A DNA stretch of 5,047 bases from JABFXC01 sp045804265 (GTDB lineage Bacteria > Gemmatimonadota > Gemmatimonadetes > Gemmatimonadales > Gemmatimonadaceae): contig JBJMNK010000015.1 in NCBI GenBank assembly GCA_045804265.1, positions 1-5,047 on the forward strand. Reading direction: 5' to 3'. Position 1 is the first letter of the stretch, and each line of letters opens with the position of its first letter. Positions 1 through 5,047 of the stretch are shown here, one piece after another. The translations under genes and the position numbers were made by a program. The notes beneath the pieces are model-generated. The model was not told where the DNA came from. It did no database searches and saw nothing but the letters and a program-made list of their open reading frames with translations.

Positions 1-2
1 AC

Positions 3-1154
3 CACGAGGTCCAGGAAGAGATGCTGAAGGTCCTCGAGTTCTGGCTCGACCTCGGCCTCGACGGGTTCCGGCTCGACGCCGTGCCCTACCTGTTCGAGCG
101 GGACGGGACCAACTGCGAGAACCTCCCGGAGACGCACGCCTATCTCAAACGCGTGCGCAAGGAGGTCGACTCGCTCTACCCGGACAAGGTGCTGCTCGCC
201 GAGGCGAACCAGTGGCCGCCCGACGTGATCCCGTACTTCGGGAACAGCGACGAGTGCCACATGGCGTTCCACTTCCCGCTCATGCCGCGCATGTACATGG
301 CGCTGCGCAAGGAAGACCGCACGCCGATCGTCGAGATCATGCAGCGAACACCGGCGATTCCCGACGACTGCCAGTGGGCGATCTTCCTCCGCAACCACGA
401 CGAGCTCACGCTCGAGATGGTGACCGACGAAGAGCGCGACTACATGTACAACGAGTACGCGACCGACCGGCGGATGCGCATCAATGTCGGGATTCGCCGC
501 CGCCTCGCGCCGCTGCTCGACAACGGGCGCCGGCAGATCGAGCTGATGAACGCGCTGCTGATGTCGATGCCCGGCACGCCGATCCTCTATTACGGCGACG
601 AGATCGGGATGGGTGACAACGTCTACCTCGGCGATCGCAACGGCGTGCGCACGCCGATGCAGTGGAACGACGACAAGAACGGCGGCTTCTCCGAGGGAGA
701 CAACGCCGCGCTCTACAGTCCGCTGATCGTCGACCCGCCGTACGGCTTCCATGGAATCAACGTCGCCGCGCAGGAGCGGACGAAGACGTCGCTGCTGCGC
801 TGGATGCGGCGGCTGGTCGGCGTGCGGAAGAAGTATGCGGCGTTCGGCCGCGGCACCTTCGAAGTGATCAACGCGCACAATCGGCGCGTGCTGATCTTCA
901 TGCGCCGCTACCAGGGAGAAAATCTCCTCTGCGTGCACAGCCTGTCGCGCTACGCGCAGGCGGTGGAGATCGACCTGCGCGAGTTCTCGGGTTGCGTACC
1001 GGTCGATCTCTGGAGCGATCAACCATTTCCGGCGATCGGCGAGCTGCCGTACCTGCTCACGACCGGCCCGCACGGATTCTACTGGTTCCGGCTCGCGTCG
1101 AAGGACGAAGCCGAGCAGCTGAGCGCCGCCAGCACGGGGCTCAAGCGGCCGTGA
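3..1154 (+). CDS. treS: Trehalose synthase (maltose alpha-D-glucosyltransferase), 5'-truncated by the window edge
   Basis: Cytoplasmic GH13 enzyme that isomerises maltose and trehalose (EC 5.4.99.16). The frame is open from base 3, so the first visible Met (21) is internal; about 200 N-terminal residues are missing compared with a typical stand-alone TreS of roughly 550-600 aa. Visible GH13 signatures: GFRLDAVPYLF with the nucleophile Asp at 75-77, LLAEANQ with the acid/base Glu at 201-203, and LRNHDE with the transition-state Asp at 399-401. TreS-type motifs include FERDGTNCENLPETH, YYGDEIGMGDN and NGVRTPMQW. A C-terminal beta-sandwich follows from roughly base 880 and ends in a short polar tail. 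The TGA stop (1152-1154) overlaps the GTG start of the maltokinase gene. TreS and Mak are fused in one polypeptide in many bacteria; here they are separate. The motif set separates it well from oligo-1,6-glucosidase. Assignment is firm; only the 5' end is unseen. Confidence 0.96.
   Translation, partial: HEVQEEMLKVLEFWLDLGLDGFRLDAVPYLFERDGTNCENLPETHAYLKRVRKEVDSLYPDKVLLAEANQWPPDVIPYFGNSDECHMAFHFPLMPRMYMALRKEDRTPIVEIMQRTPAIPDDCQWAIFLRNHDELTLEMVTDEERDYMYNEYATDRRMRINVGIRRRLAPLLDNGRRQIELMNALLMSMPGTPILYYGDEIGMGDNVYLGDRNGVRTPMQWNDDKNGGFSEGDNAALYSPLIVDPPYGFHGINVAAQERTKTSLLRWMRRLVGVRKKYAAFGRGTFEVINAHNRRVLIFMRRYQGENLLCVHSLSRYAQAVEIDLREFSGCVPVDLWSDQPFPAIGELPYLLTTGPHGFYWFRLASKDEAEQLSAASTGLKRP
1151..1154 (+). 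other. treS/mak stop-start overlap (GTGA)
   Basis: The GTG start of the maltokinase gene and the TGA stop of treS share bases. With no strong Shine-Dalgarno before it, this arrangement suggests termination-reinitiation coupling, which would keep TreS and Mak at linked amounts. The two proteins act consecutively on maltose and form a complex in mycobacteria (established for that group, inferred here). Confidence 0.8.
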
Positions 1155-2716
1155 GCAACACGGGACTGCCGACGCTTCGCGTCGCGCGGCTGGGCGACGC
1201 GCTGCACGCCGACGCGCTGCACCGCCTGACGGCGGAGCAGCTATCGTCGTTCCTGCTGCAGCGACGGTGGTTCGGCGGGAAGGGACGCGCGCCCGCAGGC
1301 GTGACGATCGGCGACGTGATCGAACTGCGCGGTGGGACGCCGGCCGCGGTGGTGCGACTCGATGTCGACACCGGCGCGGGCGCAACTGCGTACTACCAGC
1401 TCCCGCTCACCGTCAGGCGCGCGAGCGATGGCGAGACACCGTCGGCGATCCTCGCCCGGATCGACGCCGGCAGCGAGCAGGGATTCCTCTTCGACGCGGT
1501 CGAGGACGCAGGATTCCGCAGAGCGTTAGGCAGCGCCTTCGGTGCCGGCGAGGCGCTGGCCACCCCCGAGGACGGCGGCGCAGCGCGCTGGGTGATCGAG
1601 CTGGTGGACGGGCAGGAAGAGCAGGCGCGAAGAGTCGCGGGGCTCCCGTCGCGCACCATGCGCGCCGAACAGAGCAACACGTCGATCGTCTTCGGCGACG
1701 TCGCGATCATGAAGCTGTTCCGGCGCCTGGAGGCCGGGCTCAACCCCGACGTCGAGATCGGCCGCTTCCTCACGGCAAAGACGAAGTTCAGGCACACGCC
1801 GCCGCTGTTCGGCGTGATGAGGTACGAGGGGCATGGCGTGCAGAGCATCGCCGGGATGCTGCAGGGATTCCTCCCCGGTTCGGTGGACGCGTGGCAGGAC
1901 GCGCTCGAGCGAAGCCGCGCGTACTTCGCCGGGCGCGACGAGCGCGCGCCGCATCCGTGGGCCGGGGAAGCGCGGCAGCTCGGACACATCACGCGCGAGC
2001 TGCACGACGCACTCGCCTCGTCGCGCGACGAACCCGACTTCACGCCACGCAAGGCGCAGCGCGCCGACGTCGAGCGCTGGGCAGCGAACGCCCGGCGGCG
2101 GATCGAGGATGCCATCACGCTGCTCGGCGAGCGACTGACCGGAGCCGGACTGCCTGACGATCGCGGCGCTCGCGCCATCATCGACGACCGTGACGCATAC
2201 CTCGCGCACCTCGACGACCTGGTCGAGCTGATCGGTGAGGATGCGGGTCAGCTCATCCGCCACCACGGCGACTACCACCTGGGGCAGGTGCTGCGAACGC
2301 AGGACGGTGACTTCCAGGTGATCGACTTCGAGGGCGAGCCGGCGCGTCCGCTGGCCGAGCGTCGCGAGCGCAGCAGCGCGCTGCGCGACGTGGCCGGGAT
2401 GCTGCGCTCGTTCGCGTACGCGGCGGCGACGCTCGCGGCGGAGCAGCGGTCGTCCGGCGAGACCGTCGAGCGTCGTGCGGCGGAATGGGAGCGCGGTGCG
2501 CGCGAGGCGTTCCTCGATGGTTACCAGGGAGGCGGGAACTGCGCGTATCTCCCCTCGACGCCGCGGAAGGTGGATGCGGTGCGCGAACTCTTCGAGACGG
2601 AAAAGGTGTTCTACGAGATGTCGTACGAGTTGAACAACAGGCCGGACTGGGTGTGGATCCCGATCGCCGGCGCGGCGGCACTCCGCACGGTGCCTGCCGG
2701 CCGGGCGGGTTCGTGA
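1151..2716 (+). CDS. mak: Maltokinase (ATP:maltose 1-phosphotransferase)
   Basis: Predicted cytoplasmic kinase (EC 2.7.1.175, also called Pep2) that makes maltose 1-phosphate, the donor for the glucan maltosyltransferase GlgE. The product is 521 aa from GTG 1151. Features in order: N-terminal cap segment with RRWFGGKGR (residues 38-46, typical of maltokinases); RAEQSNTS leading to AIMKLFRRLE with the likely ATP-binding Lys188; HHGDYHLGQVL (371-381), the aminoglycoside-phosphotransferase-like catalytic loop with Asp374; and VIDFEGEP with the metal-binding Asp392, followed by LAERR. The start was chosen because homology-like sequence begins shortly after it, the upstream part of the open frame is an out-of-frame shadow of treS, and GTG overlaps the treS stop (GTGA). 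No clear Shine-Dalgarno is seen (only GGGG at 1136-1139), so translational coupling to treS is likely. It is longer than the mycobacterial enzyme (about 455 aa) and closer to the kinase part of TreS-Mak fusions. One TTA codon lies at 1526-1528. Confidence 0.93.
   Translation: MSNTGLPTLRVARLGDALHADALHRLTAEQLSSFLLQRRWFGGKGRAPAGVTIGDVIELRGGTPAAVVRLDVDTGAGATAYYQLPLTVRRASDGETPSAILARIDAGSEQGFLFDAVEDAGFRRALGSAFGAGEALATPEDGGAARWVIELVDGQEEQARRVAGLPSRTMRAEQSNTSIVFGDVAIMKLFRRLEAGLNPDVEIGRFLTAKTKFRHTPPLFGVMRYEGHGVQSIAGMLQGFLPGSVDAWQDALERSRAYFAGRDERAPHPWAGEARQLGHITRELHDALASSRDEPDFTPRKAQRADVERWAANARRRIEDAITLLGERLTGAGLPDDRGARAIIDDRDAYLAHLDDLVELIGEDAGQLIRHHGDYHLGQVLRTQDGDFQVIDFEGEPARPLAERRERSSALRDVAGMLRSFAYAAATLAAEQRSSGETVERRAAEWERGAREAFLDGYQGGGNCAYLPSTPRKVDAVRELFETEKVFYEMSYELNNRPDWVWIPIAGAAALRTVPAGRAGS
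1523..1531 (+). repeat. GCGTTAGGC word, copy 1 (in mak)
   Basis: Exact nonamer read in frame as Ala-Leu-Gly, using TTA for leucine in a gene that otherwise uses CTG/CTC almost exclusively. One of four exact copies in the window; function unknown. Confidence 0.6.
2713..2716 (+). other. mak/treZ stop-start overlap (GTGA)
   Basis: This is the same GTGA arrangement as at the treS/mak junction: the treZ GTG overlaps the maltokinase TGA. It supports co-transcription and coupled translation. The next in-frame candidate starts downstream would cut into the N-terminal beta-sandwich. Confidence 0.75.
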
Positions 2717-4557
2717 GCGCGCGGTGGGCGCTCGAGCGGGGCGCGACGATCGACGGCGACGGGACCAGGTTCAGCGTCTGGGCGCCTAACGCGAAGCGTG
2801 TCGAGGCCGTGCTCGACGGCGGGAAGCGGCCGGTCGCGCTCGAAGAGGGCGAGGGCGGCGTGTTCGCCGGGCGGATCCCCGCCGTGAAGGCGGGCGCGGA
2901 CTACCGCTTCCGCCTCGACGGCGGCGATCCGCGTCCCGACCCGGTGAGCCGGTGGCAACCCGACGGGGTGCACGGTCCCTCGCGCGTCGTCGACCCGGCC
3001 GCCTTCCGCTGGAGCGACGGCCAGTGGAAGGGGATCGAGATGGCCGACTACGTCATCTACGAGCTGCACGTCGGGACGTTCACCGCGGCCGGCACCTTCG
3101 ACGCGGCGATCGAGCGGCTGGCGGAGCTCAAGGCGTTAGGCCTCACGGCGATCGAGATCATGCCGGTGGCCGAGTTTCCCGGCCGGCGGAACTGGGGCTA
3201 CGACGGCGTCTCGCTGTATGCGCCGCACAGCGCCTACGGCGGGCCGGAGGGGCTGCGCCGGCTGGTGAACGCCGCGCACGAGCACGGGCTGGCGGTGGTG
3301 CTCGACGTCGTCTACAACCACGTCGGGCCGGAAGGGAACTACCTCCCACTCTACGGCCCGTACTTCACAGAGACGTACAAGACCCCGTGGGGACCGGCGG
3401 TGAACTACGACGGTCCCGACAGCACCGAGGTGCGGCGGTTCGTGATCGAGAACGCGCTCTACTGGGTGACCGAGTACCACATGGACGCGTTGCGCCTCGA
3501 CGCGATCCACGGCATCTACGACTTCGGCGCGCGTCACATCCTGCAGGAGCTGGTCGAGCGGGTGCACGCGCAGGCGAAGGCGCTCGGCCGCCGGGTCGAG
3601 GTGATCGCCGAGAGCGACCTCAATGATCCGCGCGTCGTGCGGCCACCGGAGGTCGGCGGCTACGGCTTCGACGCGCAGTGGAGCGACGACTTCCACCACT
3701 CGGTGCACGCGCTGCTCACCGGCGAGGACAAGGGTTACTACGCCGACTTCGGGTGCGTCGAAGCGTTAGGCAAGTCGATTGCCGAGCGATTCGTCTACGA
3801 CGGAAGGCCGTCGCGGCACCGCCGGCGCGCGCACGGTGCACCGGCGACCGACGTCTCGTCCGATCATTTCATCATCTGCACCCAGAACCACGACCAGGTC
3901 GGCAATCGCGCCGCCGGCGACCGGCTGACGACGCTCGTGTCGCTCGAGCAGCAGAAGCTCGCGGCGGCGCTGCTCCTCCTCTCGCCGTACGTGCCGATGC
4001 TGTTCATGGGGGAGGAGTACGGCGAGACGAATCCGTTCCAGTACTTCGTCAGCCATGGCGACTCGAAGCTGGTCGCGGCGGTGCGCGAGGGACGACGGAA
4101 GGAGTTCGAGGCGTTCGGCTGGGGCGACGAAGTCCCCGACCCGCAGTCGGAGGAGACGTTCCAGCGGTCGAAGCTCGACTGGGCGAAAGGCGAGCGCTCG
4201 CCGCACCGCGAGCTGCGCGCGCTCTATCGCGACCTGCTGCGTCTCCGCCGGCAGGAGCCGGCGCTGCGGCCGGGCGACGCGGCGATCGCCGTCGCGCACG
4301 ACGCGGCGAAGCACTGGCTCACCGTCGCGCTCACTCCCGACGACGGGAACGCGCTGCTCGCCGTCTTCAATCTCGGCGAGCGGGCACAGGGGATCCCGGT
4401 GCCGGATGGCAGCGAGGCATGGGACCCGCTGCTCTCGACCGAGGATGCACCATATCGCGTGCCTGACGCGAAGCCGGTACGCGAGGCGAGCGGTGACGGC
4501 GACACGATCACACTACCACCACACGCGGCGGCGCTGTTCCGCCGGGAGCAACAATAG
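2713..4557 (+). CDS. treZ: Malto-oligosyltrehalose trehalohydrolase
   Basis: GH13 hydrolase (EC 3.2.1.141) that cleaves the alpha-1,4 bond next to the trehalose unit of malto-oligosyltrehalose, the TreY product, releasing trehalose and a shorter maltodextrin. The product is 614 aa from GTG 2713, slightly long for the family. An N-terminal beta-sandwich (about residues 5-95) carries GTRFSVWAPNAKRVE and the TreZ-like PDGVHGPSRVVDP. The barrel follows with YELHVGTF, EIMPVAEFPG and NWGYDG. Region I is DVVYNHVGPEGNYLP. Region II, DALRLDAIH, holds the nucleophile Asp263 (3499-3501). Region III, VIAESDLNDPRVV, holds the acid/base Glu300 (3610-3612). Region IV, QNHDQVGNRA, holds Asp394 (3892-3894). 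QNHDQVGNR and AESDLNDPR point to TreZ rather than branching enzyme GlgB, which shares the fold. GTG overlaps the maltokinase stop (GTGA); there is no strong Shine-Dalgarno (only GGGCGGG at 2703-2709), so coupling is inferred. Its partner gene treY is not in the window. Confidence 0.95.
   Translation: MSARWALERGATIDGDGTRFSVWAPNAKRVEAVLDGGKRPVALEEGEGGVFAGRIPAVKAGADYRFRLDGGDPRPDPVSRWQPDGVHGPSRVVDPAAFRWSDGQWKGIEMADYVIYELHVGTFTAAGTFDAAIERLAELKALGLTAIEIMPVAEFPGRRNWGYDGVSLYAPHSAYGGPEGLRRLVNAAHEHGLAVVLDVVYNHVGPEGNYLPLYGPYFTETYKTPWGPAVNYDGPDSTEVRRFVIENALYWVTEYHMDALRLDAIHGIYDFGARHILQELVERVHAQAKALGRRVEVIAESDLNDPRVVRPPEVGGYGFDAQWSDDFHHSVHALLTGEDKGYYADFGCVEALGKSIAERFVYDGRPSRHRRRAHGAPATDVSSDHFIICTQNHDQVGNRAAGDRLTTLVSLEQQKLAAALLLLSPYVPMLFMGEEYGETNPFQYFVSHGDSKLVAAVREGRRKEFEAFGWGDEVPDPQSEETFQRSKLDWAKGERSPHRELRALYRDLLRLRRQEPALRPGDAAIAVAHDAAKHWLTVALTPDDGNALLAVFNLGERAQGIPVPDGSEAWDPLLSTEDAPYRVPDAKPVREASGDGDTITLPPHAAALFRREQQ
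2784..2792 (-). repeat. GCGTTAGGC word, copy 2 (in treZ, opposite strand)
   Basis: The + strand reads GCCTAACGC, the exact reverse complement of the other copies. Here it falls within the Ala-Pro-Asn-Ala codons of the treZ N-terminal domain (CCT AAC GCG), so the conserved unit is the DNA word and not an Ala-Leu-Gly codon choice. Confidence 0.6.
3133..3141 (+). repeat. GCGTTAGGC word, copy 3 (in treZ)
   Basis: Exact nonamer read in frame as Ala-Leu-Gly (KALGLT) with a TTA leucine codon at 3136-3138. Confidence 0.6.
3763..3771 (+). repeat. GCGTTAGGC word, copy 4 (in treZ)
   Basis: Exact nonamer read in frame as Ala-Leu-Gly (EALGKS) with a TTA leucine codon at 3766-3768. Confidence 0.6.
4544..4548 (+). 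promoter_or_regulatory. Likely ribosome binding site of glgX
   Basis: GGGAG lies 11 bases before the ATG at 4560, inside the last codons of treZ, with a second purine stretch (AGGA, 4556-4559) directly against the start codon. It supports the chosen glgX start and is the only reasonably clear Shine-Dalgarno at any of the three gene junctions. Confidence 0.5.
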
Positions 4558-4559
4558 GA

Positions 4560-5047
4560 ATGCGAGTCTGGCCCGGGCACCCGTACCCACTCGGTGCAAC
4601 GTGGGACGGTGAGGGAGTGAACTTCGCGATCTTCTCCGAGAACGCGACGGCGGTCGAGCTGTGCCTCTTCCACCACACGGAGGACGCCGATGCGTTCGAG
4701 ACGATCCGGATGCGCGAGCGCACGGACCAGGTCTGGCACTGCTACCTGCCTGACGTCAGGCCGGCGCAGCTCTACGGCTATCGCGTCCACGGGCCGTACA
4801 AGCCGGAGGAAGGACACCGCTTCAACCCCGGCAAGCTGCTGATCGACCCGTACGCGAAGGCGATCAGCGGGACGATCAAGTGGAGCAACTCGCTGTTCGC
4901 GTACAAGACCGGCGGGCCGAAGGAAGATCTCGAGCCCGACTTCTCCAACAGCGCCGGCGGCGTGCCGAAGAGCGTCGTCATCGACTCGGCGTTCACCTGG
5001 GGGAACGACCGCGCGCCGCGCACGCCGTGGAACCGGACGGTGATCTA
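4560..5047 (+). CDS. glgX: Glycogen debranching enzyme GlgX, 3'-truncated by the window edge
   Basis: Isoamylase-type GH13 enzyme that hydrolyses alpha-1,6 branches of glycogen or limit dextrin, giving linear maltodextrins. Only the first 162 codons are visible. The start, MRVWPGHPYPLGATWDG, is the highly conserved GlgX N-terminus and fixes ATG 4560. It continues into a CBM48/E-set domain (about residues 8-105) with GVNFAIFSENATAVELCLF, YGYRVHGPY and the hallmark GHRFNPGKLLIDPYAKAI. PWNRTVI at the window end is the lead-in to the catalytic barrel, so the catalytic Asp/Glu/Asp are not visible and activity cannot be judged here. The gene begins 2 bases after the treZ stop and has a plausible ribosome binding site, so it is probably in the same transcript. 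Its linear product would feed TreY and then TreZ. A glycogen-operon isoamylase or TreX-type enzyme is the nearest alternative; these names overlap for this family. Confidence 0.94.
   Translation, partial: MRVWPGHPYPLGATWDGEGVNFAIFSENATAVELCLFHHTEDADAFETIRMRERTDQVWHCYLPDVRPAQLYGYRVHGPYKPEEGHRFNPGKLLIDPYAKAISGTIKWSNSLFAYKTGGPKEDLEPDFSNSAGGVPKSVVIDSAFTWGNDRAPRTPWNRTVI
4748..4761. repeat. 14-base perfect palindrome GCCTGACGTCAGGC (in glgX)
   Basis: A perfect inverted repeat without spacer, inside the glgX codons for Leu-Pro-Asp-Val-Arg-Pro. It consists of two overlapping copies of GCCTGACG, one on each strand. It could be a protein-binding or methylation site or chance; it lies well inside a gene, so an operator role is unlikely. 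Confidence 0.4.

Noticed and set aside
662..1150. In-frame upstream extension of the maltokinase to an ATG at 662
   Set aside because: This stretch overlaps the conserved TreS C-terminal region in another frame and translates to low-complexity Arg-rich sequence. The maltokinase-like sequence begins only after GTG 1151.
1477..1873. A 13-base direct repeat, GCAGGGATTCCTC, at 1477-1489 and 1861-1873
   Set aside because: Both copies encode Gln-Gly-Phe-Leu in the same frame. With only two copies and no extension, codon coincidence within one gene is the simplest reading.
1393..2278. Long antisense open frames (250 and 262 codons) opposite the maltokinase gene
   Set aside because: They are shadows of GC-rich codon bias: the translations are rich in Arg, Ser, Ala and Pro, show no recognisable domain, and lie fully under a gene with clear catalytic motifs.
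2485..2712. In-frame upstream extension of TreZ to an ATG at 2485
   Set aside because: It overlaps the conserved end of the maltokinase and has no TreZ-like sequence; the family N-terminal domain begins just after GTG 2713.
1526..3768. TTA codons as a bldA-type (Streptomyces) translational control
   Set aside because: All TTA codons sit in the same nonamer, which also occurs in antisense orientation where it gives no TTA codon. A DNA-word explanation fits better, and nothing else in the window indicates Streptomyces.
3766..4314. Antisense open frame of 182 codons opposite treZ
   Set aside because: It lies opposite the conserved region IV of TreZ, has an Arg/Leu-rich composition typical of antisense shadows, and no recognisable domain.
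4751..4758. TGACGTCA resembling the eukaryotic CRE site
   Set aside because: The context is bacterial and internal to a gene; the resemblance is coincidental.

Overview
The window is GC-rich (about two-thirds G+C or more by eye), is coding on the + strand from end to end, and has almost no non-coding DNA. It holds four consecutive genes of alpha-glucan and trehalose metabolism. In order they are the 3' part of treS (trehalose synthase, 3-1154), a complete maltokinase gene (mak/pep2, 1151-2716), a complete treZ (malto-oligosyltrehalose trehalohydrolase, 2713-4557) and the 5' part of glgX (glycogen debranching enzyme, 4560 to the window end). The first three genes are joined by two identical 4-base GTGA stop/start overlaps, and treZ and glgX are separated by 2 bases. 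This is a tightly packed operon whose promoter and terminator lie outside the window.

The genes link glycogen and trehalose in both directions. TreS interconverts trehalose and maltose. Mak phosphorylates maltose to maltose 1-phosphate, the donor used by GlgE to extend alpha-1,4-glucan. In the other direction, GlgX debranches glycogen to linear maltodextrins. TreY (not in this window) converts these to malto-oligosyltrehalose, and TreZ releases free trehalose. All catalytic residues that can be expected within the visible parts of TreS, Mak and TreZ are present, so nothing looks decayed.

The organism cannot be named with certainty. Composition, GTG starts and this gene set fit a high-GC free-living (soil-type) bacterium such as a member of Gemmatimonadota, Acidobacteriota, Actinobacteria or a related group. 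My low-confidence leaning is Gemmatimonadota.

I do not see a novel enzyme system here. The least expected signal is a short DNA word, GCGTTAGGC. It occurs four times on both strands inside coding sequence and accounts for every in-frame TTA leucine codon I could find. A related, looser word, GCCTGACG, occurs six more times.
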